Assembly (NCBI GenBank): GCA_963834945.1 | Contig: CAWIDT010000004.1 | Coordinates: 620,001 to 684,000 of the forward strand | Direction of reading: 5' to 3' | DNA: 64,000 nt | From: R-RK-3 sp963834945 | GTDB taxonomy: Bacteria; Pseudomonadota; Alphaproteobacteria; Rhizobiales; Rhodomicrobiaceae | In this document: one piece after another, positions 12,328-21,642 of the stretch | How the letters are laid out: every line of letters begins with the position of its first letter | Numbering within the stretch: position 1 is the first letter of the stretch | Program-made: the position numbers and the translations under genes | Notes under the pieces: model-generated | Databases searched by the model: none | Seen by the model: the letters and a program-made list of their open reading frames with translations, nothing else | What the model was told of the DNA's origin: nothing

Positions 12328-13137
12328 TCAAGCGCTACTGTCGCCCAAAGGGCTGCGCTTGCTGCCCTTGCCGAGCACGATCCAGGCCGGTGCGTGATCG
12401 CTGGCCCCTTCAACACCCCGGACATCCCGGTCGACCCCTGCGCTCTTGAGGCGCGCCGCAATGGACGGGCTCAGGAGCAGATGATCGAGACGCAAACCGG
12501 CATCGCGCTCCCAGCGGCGGCGCTTGTAGTCCCAGAAGCTGTACATGGGCTCATTCGGATGAATCGCACGGATCGCATCGGTCCAGCCCTGGCCGAGCAA
12601 CCGGTGAAATGCAGCCCGGCTCGCAGGCTGCAACAGGGCATCATCATCCCAGGAGCGCGTCGGGTAGATGTCGAACGCCGTCGGTACCACATTGTAATCG
12701 CCCGCCAGCACCACCGGCACGTCAGCACCGATGAGTTCCGCCGCGTGCGCGATCAACCGCTCGAACCAGGCAAGCTTATAGTCGTATTTTGGACCCGGTT
12801 GCGGATTGCCGTTGGGGAGATAAAGAGAGGCGACCAGGATGCCGCTGACCGCCGCCTCGATATAGCGGCTTTGCCCGTCGCTCGAATCGCCGGGCAGCTC
12901 GGTTCGCGTAAGAACCGGATCGGCGCCCCTGGCTAGAATGGCGACTCCATTCCAGGTTTTCTGTCCGCGCCAAACGGCACCGTACCCCGCATCTCGGATC
13001 GGCCCCTGCGGGAAAGCCTCGTCCGCTGCCTTAAGCTCCTGCAGGCAGACGACCTCGGGCTTTGCCGCCAACAGCCAGGAGAGCAGAGTGTCAAGGCGCC
13101 GGTTGATATTGTTGATATTGAAGGTTGCAAGTTTCAT
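12328..13137 (-). CDS. xthA: Exodeoxyribonuclease III
   Basis: 269-aa Mg-dependent AP endonuclease and 3'-5' exonuclease for base excision repair. The exonuclease III fold is visible from MKLATFNINNINRRLD (catalytic Asn), through CLQELKA (metal-binding Glu), VVLAGDYNVVP (D-x-N) and WDYKRRRWERDAGLRLDHLLLS, to GASDHAPAW (catalytic Asp-His). ATG 13137 starts directly with the conserved beta strand, so the start is secure. It stands 66 nt upstream of tRNA-Asp on the same strand. Confidence 0.93.
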   Translation of the reverse strand: MKLATFNINNINRRLDTLLSWLLAAKPEVVCLQELKAADEAFPQGPIRDAGYGAVWRGQKTWNGVAILARGADPVLTRTELPGDSSDGQSRYIEAAVSGILVASLYLPNGNPQPGPKYDYKLAWFERLIAHAAELIGADVPVVLAGDYNVVPTAFDIYPTRSWDDDALLQPASRAAFHRLLGQGWTDAIRAIHPNEPMYSFWDYKRRRWERDAGLRLDHLLLSPSIAARLKSAGVDRDVRGVEGASDHAPAWIVLGKGSKRSPLGDSSA

Positions 13138-13273
13138 CGCGGCCGGTCACGTCAGCTCCGAAGCCCGCTGATAAAACCCCAAGACCGCAGGCAAGCAGAG
13201 AGCCGCAGCCCGGTCATAAACGCAAAATGGGATCATCAAGAACGTTTTCAGCAAAGATCGGAGTGGAAAGGCC

Positions 13274-15532
13274 CTATCGCTGAAGCCATTGTTTGAGAGC
13301 GTCGATCTTCACCCGCGCCGTCACTAAACCGCCCTCCAGCGCCTTCTTGTACCATTCGAAAGCCGTCGCCGGATCGGGCTTGCCGGTTTTCACCGGCAGC
13401 TTCTCGAAATAGCTCGGATCGAAGGACCGGCCCATCGCCAAGGCCGCTTCCGCATTGCCTTTGGCTGCGGCCTGCTCATAAAGTTTGCGCGCCGAGGCGA
13501 TGTCGCCGTCTCGCATCAGCTTGTTGCCGTCCCGGATCAGCATCTGAGTCAGGAAGTCCGTTTCAATCTGCGGCATTTCATCGGGCAGCACCGCCAACCG
13601 TGTGGCCTGCTCGCCTCCGGCTGGTGCCGCGCCGGTATTGCTGGGCGCGATAATGGCGCCGCCCTGCCGTGGTTTCGTACCGACCTGCAGCTCGAATGGA
13701 ACCGGATCGGTGAGGCTGGTCTGCGCATCATCCTTCAAGAGCTGGACTTCCAGGCCGAATTCCCCGGTCGTCCCCTTGGGAAGCGTCACCGTCAGATCTT
13801 TCAAGCGGGCGGGCGGGAGCAGCCATTGTCCTCCGCCGACATCGATGCCCGTCGAAAGTCTCGCCTCGGGAGGAAGCCCTTTGAGGCTGACCAGAGACTC
13901 TTCCTTATCGGAGCCATCGGCCATCTTGATGTCCAGCTTGATCGGCGCGTCCGCCGTGCCGTTCACGTCATGCGCGGAAAGCTTTTGTACCGACCCGTCC
14001 GGCTGAGCGACCGTAGGCGGTATTTCCGCAGGTGTGGGCGCCGTGCGCGCGATCTGTAAAGGCGCCGTGGCTTCCGGCGATGCCGCTTTGATCGCCGGCA
14101 CTTCGACGCGGACCGGAGGATTGTCCGCCACGGGCGCCGCCAGCCGTTCGACGACCTTGGGTACGGAATCCTCGCGTGCCGGATCGTTCTCTTCGACGAA
14201 CGAGTTGAACACAAACACGGCGAGAACGCCGGCGAGCGCAATGCCGCCGATCAGGCCAAGCCCGGCCGCGCCAAGCAGATGCCCGCTATCGGGACTGCCC
14301 GAGGTCAGGCTCTCCGGCGCGGCGGATGGGAGATGCGTGGGGTAGGTCTGTCCGCCCGCAATATGAGCCGGCGGATGCGACAGATAAGAAGGCGGCGCCC
14401 ATTCGACCTCGTCTTCGGCCGCCATCCCGCCGCGATAAGCCATGTCCTGGTCACGCAGGAACGCCCGATCCCCCTGTTCGACATAACGTTGCTGTGCGCT
14501 GCGATGGGCGCCTCCTAAATCTCGGATCGATGGCTGCGGCACCGAGCGCTCGTCGAAATCGGGAGCATCCTGCCAATCTCTGTTGTAGCCGGTCGCGTCG
14601 CCCAGGTCGCGCAGCGACGAGTCTGCCGAAAGCACCGTCGCTTCCCGTTTTTCGGCGCGGCGCTGACCGTAAAGATAGCCCAGCACGCTCTCGGTATCGG
14701 CTTCCACCGAGCTCTGATTGCGTTCGCTGTCCTGATATTCCTCGTCCGGCCACAAGCCCTCGCCTGTCCGCTCACGGCCCGCTGCGCCGCCCATGAGCGT
14801 ATCGGCCACCGTATATCCGCGATGCTCAGGCGCCTCGTCCGCGCGTTCGGAGGCCTGTCCTCCATAGACATTGCGCAGCGCCGACTGCACGGCGTCCGCC
14901 AGACTGTCCTGGGCGGCGGCATCGAATTCGGGAGAGGGATCGGCCTGCTCTTCGGCGCCCGAGGTGAAATCATCCAGCGCGTTGACGTTCGCCACGGAAC
15001 CTCGCAGCATATCGACGGGGGTGGGCTCGTTTACACGCGAGAAGCCTCCGCCTGGAAACGGCATGACCGTCGCCTGGGCGCGCTGCTGCGACTGCGATGG
15101 CGAAGCATCGCCGAAGCCGCCGAACGGCGCGTCTGCCGCCGCGTCGCGCCTGCGCCGGCCGCGCAAGGATTCCGGCCGCTCGATGCTCGCGACGCTGTCC
15201 CATCCGGTGCCGCTCTCAAGCGGGAGATCGAATGCCGCCTTAGCCGCCAATATGGCGTTCTCGGCTTCCTCTTCGGCGTCACGGCTCGAAGTCCCCGAAC
15301 CCTCCGGGAAATCGAAATCGGGCATTCCGAAGGTCGGCTCCAGGGGACTTTGTCCCCCCAAACCAGCGATTTTCGAGAATGCAGCAGATTTTTGCGCGGT
15401 GTCGTCCGCCTGGGGCGCTGTTTCGAGCGGAGCGTCCGGGCCGTTCAAATCATCATCATGCGCTGCGTCTGCCTCGCCCTCGGGAGGAAAGGTGTCGTCC
15501 TCACGCGATGTCCGCTTATCGTCGTTTTGCAT
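13274..15532 (-). CDS. Single-pass membrane protein with C-terminal Sel1-like repeats
   Basis: 752 aa of unknown function. The first 415 or so residues are acidic, rich in D, E, Q and S, and probably disordered. One membrane segment (LGAAGLGLIGGIALAGVLAV) lies at about 418-443. A proline-rich periplasmic stretch follows, then a beta-rich domain, and finally Sel1/TPR-type helices (ARKLYEQAAAKGNAEAALAM and AFEWYKKALEGG). The layout resembles polar localisation or peptidoglycan-associated factors such as PodJ, but no specific identity is claimed. ATG 15532 follows AAGGGG at 8 nt and is preferred to TTG 15553. Downstream of the TAXI protein gene by 65 nt on the same strand. Confidence 0.8.
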   Translation of the reverse strand: MQNDDKRTSREDDTFPPEGEADAAHDDDLNGPDAPLETAPQADDTAQKSAAFSKIAGLGGQSPLEPTFGMPDFDFPEGSGTSSRDAEEEAENAILAAKAAFDLPLESGTGWDSVASIERPESLRGRRRRDAAADAPFGGFGDASPSQSQQRAQATVMPFPGGGFSRVNEPTPVDMLRGSVANVNALDDFTSGAEEQADPSPEFDAAAQDSLADAVQSALRNVYGGQASERADEAPEHRGYTVADTLMGGAAGRERTGEGLWPDEEYQDSERNQSSVEADTESVLGYLYGQRRAEKREATVLSADSSLRDLGDATGYNRDWQDAPDFDERSVPQPSIRDLGGAHRSAQQRYVEQGDRAFLRDQDMAYRGGMAAEDEVEWAPPSYLSHPPAHIAGGQTYPTHLPSAAPESLTSGSPDSGHLLGAAGLGLIGGIALAGVLAVFVFNSFVEENDPAREDSVPKVVERLAAPVADNPPVRVEVPAIKAASPEATAPLQIARTAPTPAEIPPTVAQPDGSVQKLSAHDVNGTADAPIKLDIKMADGSDKEESLVSLKGLPPEARLSTGIDVGGGQWLLPPARLKDLTVTLPKGTTGEFGLEVQLLKDDAQTSLTDPVPFELQVGTKPRQGGAIIAPSNTGAAPAGGEQATRLAVLPDEMPQIETDFLTQMLIRDGNKLMRDGDIASARKLYEQAAAKGNAEAALAMGRSFDPSYFEKLPVKTGKPDPATAFEWYKKALEGGLVTARVKIDALKQWLQR

Positions 15533-15597
15533 TCCAAGACGCCCCTTACTCAATTCCTTTAAATAGCGCGATCACCGCCATGTTCCATGAATTAGCG

Positions 15598-16776
15598 CTA
15601 ATTTAAGCTGCCTTGCTGATACCAGCGCACGAAGTCTTTGAAAAGCTTCTCACGGTCCGCTCCGTCCGCCGAAGGATTGTTGCGGCGGTATCTCTCGAAC
15701 AATTCCCGGATATCTCCGGGTTCCTTTGTCCCGAAACCGGCTGAACTGTCGGTTGCGCCGGTGTCGATCCCCTGAAGAGGTCCGCTCCCGCTCTTTGCGG
15801 CAACCGAGTCCGGATGATCATTAAGCCATTGCTGCGCGACAGGGAAGCGCGTCCATCCCGCGACCGGGGCCGAAAGCGTCACTTCCTGCCATTTGCTATG
15901 ATAGGGCCGCTCTTTAAACTGTTCGAATTTCGAGAAGAAGCGGTCGACCAGGCGCTCCAGCTTACGGTACCGGTCGCTTTTCGGCGGCGACTTGAACACG
16001 GCCATGACAGCGCTGACCGCGATTGTGCTCACCGTTTCATCCGGCGCGATCAGATCGGGATAGTCATCATGGGTCATGATCGCCGGCAGATAGTCCCTCT
16101 GCAGCCCTTCGACGAATTCGACATCCAGAAAATGCACCCCGTCGGTATAGCGGATTGCGTTGAACGCCGGAGCTGGCTTGCCGGCAACGAAGACGCTTGC
16201 ATCGATCTCGCCCTTGCGCAGCTTTTCGGACGCCGTCGTCTGATCCATATATTGTGGCTCGACCTGCACCTTGCTGGCCTCGAAAACGGCCTGCGCCGTT
16301 ATCGCGCTGCCGCTCCCCGCGGGACCGAAATTGACCTTTCGGCCAGCCAGATCGCCAAGGCACATATATTTCATTCGCGACAATACGTGGAATTCCTCGG
16401 AATGCAGTTTCGCGATATATTGAAGCTGATCCTCGATCCCCGGCATTCTCTTGGTTCGCTTCAGATGAGATAGCACATCCGATTGCACCAATGCTACGTC
16501 GACGCCCTTCAGATATGACAGGTCGCTGACATTGCGGATCGAGCTTTCCCCGACCATCGGGACGATGCGCAGATCGGGCCCGTCGTTCAGCGCAATCGCC
16601 ATTTCGTTGACCATGCGCAGCGATGTGCCTCCGATGCTGCCTGTCATAATACCGAGTGTCCAAGCGCTGGCGGTGACGTACGGGTCTTCTTGCGCGCGCT
16701 GCTGAGCCTTCGAGGGTGCGGACATAGCGAGGCTGAGCAGAGCCAGGAATACCAATGGCTTTGTCCGCCCAAGCAT
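15598..16776 (-). CDS. TAXI family TRAP-type solute-binding protein
   Basis: 392 aa, periplasmic. Signal peptide at MLGRTKPLVFLALLSLAMSA. The TAXI hallmark follows: YVTASAWTLGIMTGSIGGTSLRM, then DVALVQSD, LHSEEFHVLS and KVNFGPAGSGSAITAQAVF. These proteins bind small organic acids or amino acids for fused TRAP permeases. No TRAP permease lies beside this gene, so it may serve a distant permease or act as a sensor. The C-terminus has an unusual extension after PVAGWTRFPVAQQW, ending FVRWYQQGSLN. ATG 16776 fits the signal peptide. A 7-bp hairpin at 16809-16827 lies in its leader. Confidence 0.85.
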   Translation of the reverse strand: MLGRTKPLVFLALLSLAMSAPSKAQQRAQEDPYVTASAWTLGIMTGSIGGTSLRMVNEMAIALNDGPDLRIVPMVGESSIRNVSDLSYLKGVDVALVQSDVLSHLKRTKRMPGIEDQLQYIAKLHSEEFHVLSRMKYMCLGDLAGRKVNFGPAGSGSAITAQAVFEASKVQVEPQYMDQTTASEKLRKGEIDASVFVAGKPAPAFNAIRYTDGVHFLDVEFVEGLQRDYLPAIMTHDDYPDLIAPDETVSTIAVSAVMAVFKSPPKSDRYRKLERLVDRFFSKFEQFKERPYHSKWQEVTLSAPVAGWTRFPVAQQWLNDHPDSVAAKSGSGPLQGIDTGATDSSAGFGTKEPGDIRELFERYRRNNPSADGADREKLFKDFVRWYQQGSLN

Positions 16777-17140
16777 GCTTCCCTCCCTTCCGTCTGCGCT
16801 GGCGGGATCTCCACGCCCCTCGTGGAGTTACAGAGGCATTTGCCGGCCCGATTGCTTTTCTTCTCGGAAAGACCGTTGGGCTAGCGCCGGCCGCGGCAGT
16901 ATAACTGTTGCTGTCATCCCTTTGCGTAGGCTTGACAGCAGACGGCGCGCCTACTCGCCTCATAAGCCGGCGGATATTGCCAAAAATTTGATTGTGTGTC
17001 CATCGGGACAGCGGGTGACAAATGGCCGGAGCGCTTGCCGATCGGCAGTTCGAAGCCAGGCCGGCTTGGCTTTGCGGATCAAAAGCCGTTGATGGAAAGA
17101 AATTTATTAGATTTATCAGTGTCACGAGGGACTAAAAACA
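16777..17140. other. Divergent intergenic region
   Basis: About 360 bases between the TAXI gene (leftward) and the phosphatase gene (rightward). It holds a perfect short hairpin, CTCCACG/CGTGGAG, at 16809-16827 in the TAXI leader, and an AT-rich tract at 17095-17125 before the phosphatase start. No coding signal was recognised. Confidence 0.5.
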
Positions 17141-17893
17141 ATGTTCACCATGGCGGCAAATAACGCGAGCATACCGCCGGGGGAGAGGGTCTATGCTGTG
17201 GGCGATATCCACGGCAGGCTCGATCTGCTCGACCGGCTGCTCGGCTTGATCGATGCCTATGAGACCGCGCGGCCTTGTACCGACACCAGCATCATTTTCC
17301 TTGGCGATTATATCGACCGCGGGCCGGACAGCTGCGGTGTCATTGAGCGGCTTCTTGGTGATTTCCCCTATGGCGCGAAAGCCCACTTCCTGCGCGGCAA
17401 TCACGAAGCGATCATGCTGCGCTGCCTGCGCGGACCCGAGATGTTCGCGAACTGGGCGGCCAATGGCGGTCTTGCAACGCTGCGATCCTACGGATTGGAC
17501 GCATCCTTTTCCGCCGACGGTCCCACCCTGTTGCGCCAGCTTCGCGACGTTTTGCCGGAGACGCATCTTGCGTTTTTGAAAGGGCTGAAAATGACCATGG
17601 AGCGCGGAGATTATTTCTTTGTCCATGCCGGTGTGCGTCCCGGTGTGCCGCTTGCCAGCCAGGCCGAGGAGGATTGCCTATGGATTCGCGAGAAATTCCT
17701 CGACCACCGCGGCAGCTTCGGCAAGATCGTCGTACACGGCCATACGCCGGTGGCCGAGCCGGAGATGCTCGCAAATCGCATCGGAATCGACACGGGCAGT
17801 TTCTTCTCTGGCCGATTGACGGCATTGCGGCTTGAAGGGAAGAGCCGAGCCTTCCTCACCGCTGAAGGAGACGGAGAATGGCGCGAACGCTGA
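17141..17893 (+). CDS. Serine/threonine protein phosphatase (PPP-type metallophosphoesterase)
   Basis: 250 aa, cytoplasmic. The PPP-family metal-binding motifs are complete: GDIHGR, GDYIDRGPDS, RGNHE, then the histidines in FVHAGVRPG and VHGHTPV. It is like bacterial PrpA-type phosphatases, which dephosphorylate Ser/Thr or Tyr phosphoproteins, or bis(5'-nucleosyl) phosphate hydrolases of the same fold. ATG 17141 is used, with GAGGGAC upstream; ATG 17150 is an alternative. It is monocistronic and converges with the coiled-coil gene downstream. Confidence 0.87.
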   Translation: MFTMAANNASIPPGERVYAVGDIHGRLDLLDRLLGLIDAYETARPCTDTSIIFLGDYIDRGPDSCGVIERLLGDFPYGAKAHFLRGNHEAIMLRCLRGPEMFANWAANGGLATLRSYGLDASFSADGPTLLRQLRDVLPETHLAFLKGLKMTMERGDYFFVHAGVRPGVPLASQAEEDCLWIREKFLDHRGSFGKIVVHGHTPVAEPEMLANRIGIDTGSFFSGRLTALRLEGKSRAFLTAEGDGEWRER

Positions 17894-17925
17894 TCCCGGT
17901 TCCAGCGGCGATGATTTGATGCGGG

Positions 17926-19467
17926 TCAGCCGGTCTGTCGGTCATGCATGACGCGAAGACGGTCAAGCAGGGTATGCTTCTTGTCGGCATCCCCGTTCGC
18001 GGCGCCGGCCTGTTCGGCCGGTTCCGTTTTTGGGCCGGGATGGTCATCGGCCGCGGCGGCTGATGTTACCACAGGAGCTTGCGGGACGCTGCGGCCGTCG
18101 AAGATTTCACGGAACATCTGATCGAGCTTCGGATCGGGAGCGGCTGCGGCCGTTTCCGCCATTTCCGGCGAGGTCAGCACGTCGGCAACCGACCTTCCAT
18201 CGCCGGCGGCGCTATTTGATGCTGTCGTGCTCGCGGCATCCTGCGATATCGCCTCGCTGACGCCGGGCGTTTTGGCAGCGTTGTCCTTGCCGGACATCCG
18301 CGCGCCGCGATCCAGAAGCGTCTGCAGCGCCTCACGCGTTTCCTGTTTGACGGGTGGCGCCTCTGGCTCCACAGCTGCGGCCCGATGCTCCTCATTCTGC
18401 GGAACGATTGGCGTATGCGGTGACGCTGCCGCCCGCCTCCTGACCGCAGGTTCGATCATGTCCCGCGAAGGTGCTGGCCGGGTGGGGGCGGGCATCGGGG
18501 CCGGGCTCACGTCAGTCTCATTGACGGAGCCGCCGCGCGAGGGAGGCTTCGCTTCTTGCGGCCTTTCGCCCGGCCAGGGCTGTGCCTTCGCGCCGGGGCG
18601 GCCGGGCAGGCCGCGCGCCGGCAGGGCGGCTGCCGCTTGACTGGGGCGCAAGCTTGGCCACGGCTTGGCATCCGGCTCCGGCGCCCGTGGGCTGACCGTC
18701 TGCCGGGCCTGGGCGGCCACCGAGCTCATGATCTGTTCGCCGAGCTGCTGCAATTCGGTTTTCAGCACGGCAATCTGGCTCGCCTCGCGTTCATGGCCCA
18801 GAACAAGCTGCTCGCGCATCTTCGACAATTCGACATTTAAGCGATCATATTCGGACCGGTATTCATCGAGCGTCCACTGCGACGCGCGGCGCTTGAAACG
18901 GCCGGTCGTGTCAGAACCGCTCTTCTCCAGCGTCTCGCGCAGCGCGCGGATTTCCTGCTGCTGCAAGCTGGCTGAACGCTGGGCAAGGCCGAGCGCCTCA
19001 TCGCGGCGGCGCATTTTGTTGGTCAGATCGTTGATTTCGAAAGCCCGCTCATCCAGCGCAGATTTTGCCGCCGCGACAGCACCTTCAAGTTCCGGGAACC
19101 GCTTGCGGATCGTGCTCTCGAAGACATTTGCCGCACTTCTGCGTTCTTCGAGCTGCATCGCCAATCCGGCGATCTGGTCCTGGAACTCGCCGATCTGCAT
19201 TTGCAGCTTGCTGATTTCGACGAGCTGATTGGCCGACTTTTTCCGCGCCTTGTTCAGCCCGGATTCGAGCCGCCTGATGGTGATCGCGTAGGAGGCTCTC
19301 AGAAGATCTTTATCGGCCTCGATGTCGGAGAGCGACATGGGCAACGTTGCTTCCATCCGCTTGGTTGTCAGGCGAACGGCGCGATGCCAAAGCGTAGGCG
19401 CCAGCAGGAGGGCGATCAGCCCACACACGCAAAAGCCCAGCATGATCAGCAACGCATACTCGATCAT
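17926..19467 (-). CDS. Membrane-anchored coiled-coil protein of unknown function
   Basis: 513 aa. One N-terminal membrane segment (EYALLIMLGFCVCGLIALLL, residues 3-22) is followed by a long charged helical region, about 45-250, with heptad-like spacing (RRLESGLNKARKK, LKTELQQLGEQI), then a proline- and alanine-rich disordered tail to the C-terminus. Such proteins tether or scaffold at the inner membrane. Domain not recognised. Start ATG 19467 begins directly with the membrane segment. It lies upstream of nothing on its own strand until the TAXI gene, across the convergent phosphatase gene. Confidence 0.78.
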   Translation of the reverse strand: MIEYALLIMLGFCVCGLIALLLAPTLWHRAVRLTTKRMEATLPMSLSDIEADKDLLRASYAITIRRLESGLNKARKKSANQLVEISKLQMQIGEFQDQIAGLAMQLEERRSAANVFESTIRKRFPELEGAVAAAKSALDERAFEINDLTNKMRRRDEALGLAQRSASLQQQEIRALRETLEKSGSDTTGRFKRRASQWTLDEYRSEYDRLNVELSKMREQLVLGHEREASQIAVLKTELQQLGEQIMSSVAAQARQTVSPRAPEPDAKPWPSLRPSQAAAALPARGLPGRPGAKAQPWPGERPQEAKPPSRGGSVNETDVSPAPMPAPTRPAPSRDMIEPAVRRRAAASPHTPIVPQNEEHRAAAVEPEAPPVKQETREALQTLLDRGARMSGKDNAAKTPGVSEAISQDAASTTASNSAAGDGRSVADVLTSPEMAETAAAAPDPKLDQMFREIFDGRSVPQAPVVTSAAAADDHPGPKTEPAEQAGAANGDADKKHTLLDRLRVMHDRQTG

Positions 19468-19587
19468 GTAGCAAGGCTCCCTCTCACGCCCAGGTGAGGA
19501 TTATAAATTGCCTTCACGCCGCAATCCGCCAGGACCCGTCGCAGCAATGACAGGCAACGCCCCAACACGCCTGCCACCGGCGACAGT

Positions 19588-20439
19588 CTAAAACGGATTC
19601 CAGGTCGGCGTCCTGGTATACTTCAGATAGCCGACATTCGCACCGAGCCGCAAGCCGACGCCAGAGCGGATCGGCGCCAGCACCACATCGTCATAGGTCT
19701 GGAAGGTCACACCGACGCCGCCGACAAGATAGGCCGACCCGTCGACGCCCGCAAACCGGTTGTATAATTGATCCACATGCCGCAAATTGTAAACAAGTAT
19801 GAGCGTTTTTGATCCTTCTGCGCCGAAATCGTAGCCGAAGGAGGGCCCCTGCCAATAGATCCGGTGCGAACCGGCGTTTTTCGTATAAAGAGTCCCCTCC
19901 CCGTAGCGCAGGCCCGCGACGAACGCTCCGCCTGCTTCCTCACCGAGAATGTAGCCGTTCGGGCGGCCCTGTTTCGCAAAGGCGTGCTCGACCACCGACG
20001 CCAAGCCCTTGGATACGCCTCCGAAGAAGCGATGCCCGGCCCCGACGATCTCGTCGGATGAATAGCTCTCATCATCATAGGCCGGCGGCGGCGCGAAACC
20101 AGGACCAGCATCGTCGCGCAGCGGCGGAACATCGCCGCGCGCCGTTGCCGTCGAGCTCTGATACGTGCTTTCGCCGCCCGATGGGACCGGCGGGGATGGA
20201 GGAGGAGCGTCGCTGCGATGCGGCGCGATTTGCTGCGGTGCGCCAGGTCCGTCCTGCTGGTCCTGTCCGCCATTGCCCCGCTGCCACGGAGGCAAATACT
20301 CATCGTTGCGGGTGTTTTGTGCCGTCCGAACGCTGGTCTCCGCCGATGCAGGTGTTTGTGCCGGCGCCGCCGAGGCGCTCAGCCCGCAGGCCAGCAATAC
20401 GAATAGCCCCGCTATGTGGGGCCTACGTTTCTTGTGCAT
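19588..20439 (-). CDS. eipA: EipA family (DUF1134) periplasmic envelope protein
   Basis: 283 aa. The signal peptide (IAGLFVLLACGLSASAAPAQ) is followed by a long low-complexity region, then the conserved DUF1134 domain from DEIVGAGHRFFGGVSKGLA through YILGEEAGGAFVAGLRYGEG and YWQGPSFGYDFGAEGSKTL to VGYLKYTRTPTWNPF. In Brucella abortus EipA is a soluble periplasmic beta-barrel needed for envelope stress resistance, and its expression is activated by CtrA. Here a one-mismatch CtrA box lies 54 bp upstream. ATG 20439 follows AAAGG and is preferred over ATG 20463 further upstream. Confidence 0.88.
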   Translation of the reverse strand: MHKKRRPHIAGLFVLLACGLSASAAPAQTPASAETSVRTAQNTRNDEYLPPWQRGNGGQDQQDGPGAPQQIAPHRSDAPPPSPPVPSGGESTYQSSTATARGDVPPLRDDAGPGFAPPPAYDDESYSSDEIVGAGHRFFGGVSKGLASVVEHAFAKQGRPNGYILGEEAGGAFVAGLRYGEGTLYTKNAGSHRIYWQGPSFGYDFGAEGSKTLILVYNLRHVDQLYNRFAGVDGSAYLVGGVGVTFQTYDDVVLAPIRSGVGLRLGANVGYLKYTRTPTWNPF

Positions 20440-20492
20440 CGGAATCGCCTTTATTGATTGCATCACCGTACAACCAGAGAGTTTAGCCTCGG

Positions 20493-20507
20493 TTACCGAA
20501 CCTTTAA
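20493..20507 (-). promoter_or_regulatory. Candidate CtrA box upstream of eipA
   Basis: Read on the minus strand it is TTAA-AGGTTCG-GTAAC: one mismatch to TTAA-N7-TTAAC. It lies 54 bp before the eipA ATG, almost the same distance as the perfect box before sciP. Known biology (CtrA activates eipA in Brucella) supports it. Confidence 0.6.
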
Positions 20508-20553
20508 GGCGGGTACCGAATCGGCTGAATCGGAATTTAACGCAGGATTGCCA

Positions 20554-21393
20554 CTAAACTTTGGCCGGGCTCGAGTCCAGCCCCGTGATTCGGCTGCCCC
20601 AGGCAATGAACCCGGGATTGATGAAGCCATTGTCGATTTTTCCGTATGTCAGAGGCGCGCCGTCTTCCGTGACGACGAAGCCGCCTGCCGCATTCAAAAT
20701 TGCGTGCCCTGCGGCCGTGTCCCATTCGGAGGTGGGGGAAAGCCGGGGATAGAGATCGGCGCCGCCATCCGCCAGCACGCCGAATTTCAGCGATGAGCTG
20801 AATTGCTGCGTTTCCGTAACGCCGATATCGGCCAGGTACCGCGCCGTCTCTTCCGACAGATGCGACCGGCTCGCCAGCGCCGTGAGCTTGTTCCGCTGGC
20901 CCTGCCGAGTATGCATCTCGGTCAATTTGAGGGGCTCGCTGGCTTCCTTGCGGGTTGGCGACATGCGCGAGGAGACTGCCCTGCCGCTCGACATCGTCAT
21001 GTACAGGCATTCCATCACCGGCGCATAGATCAGCCCGAAGACGGGCTCGCGGTCGCGAATGAGTGCGATGTTGACGGTGAAGTCCTTGCCGCCACGCACG
21101 AACTCCTTCGTGCCGTCGAGCGGATCGACCAGGAAGAACGGCTTGTCCGGGTCGAGTGCGTCGCCGATGACGGAGGCGGATTCCTCGGCGACCACGACGA
21201 TGCCCGTTGCGAGCCGGGCAAGATCGTTGAGGATCATTTCTTCCGCGGCCCGGTCGGCATCGGTCACCGGGCTGCCGTCCTCCTTGTAGCTCACCGCAGA
21301 GGCGGCGCTCCGATAGCGAAGGATCAGCTCCCCCGCGCTCTGCGCCGTGCGAACCAGCGACATCGCCAATTCGCTGAAATCTTCGTCCTGCAT
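20554..21393 (-). CDS. cysQ: 3'(2'),5'-bisphosphate nucleotidase CysQ
   Basis: 279-aa enzyme of the inositol monophosphatase superfamily that hydrolyses 3'-phosphoadenosine 5'-phosphate to AMP, recycling the by-product of sulfate assimilation. Metal-site motifs are intact: VVAEES (Glu), VDPLDGTKEFVRG (D-P-L-D-G-T) and SEWDTAAGHAIL (W-D-x-A). Full length for CysQ. ATG 21393 is chosen because family members begin close to this point; the longer frame to 21468 has no homologous character. Possible cotranscription with eipA downstream (115 nt gap), although eipA has its own candidate promoter site. Confidence 0.92.
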   Translation of the reverse strand: MQDEDFSELAMSLVRTAQSAGELILRYRSAASAVSYKEDGSPVTDADRAAEEMILNDLARLATGIVVVAEESASVIGDALDPDKPFFLVDPLDGTKEFVRGGKDFTVNIALIRDREPVFGLIYAPVMECLYMTMSSGRAVSSRMSPTRKEASEPLKLTEMHTRQGQRNKLTALASRSHLSEETARYLADIGVTETQQFSSSLKFGVLADGGADLYPRLSPTSEWDTAAGHAILNAAGGFVVTEDGAPLTYGKIDNGFINPGFIAWGSRITGLDSSPAKV

Positions 21394-21642
21394 GAAGCCG
21401 CCCAAGAATGTTTCGCCCGTATAAACTATACAGGCTAGGCCGGATGGATGACAGCATGTTGCCGCCAATTCGGCCCTCTAAGGCGCAAACCCATTCATTT
21501 GGCCATCTTTATCCACCAATTTGGCCAGAAAATTCTAGTTTGATAACAGTTTGTTACGACCAATGCTGGCAAAGCAGTAGCGGATGCGGGGCAACACGGC
21601 TACCAGCAGCCTTGCGACACGCTATTGTGGGACGGGAAAGCT

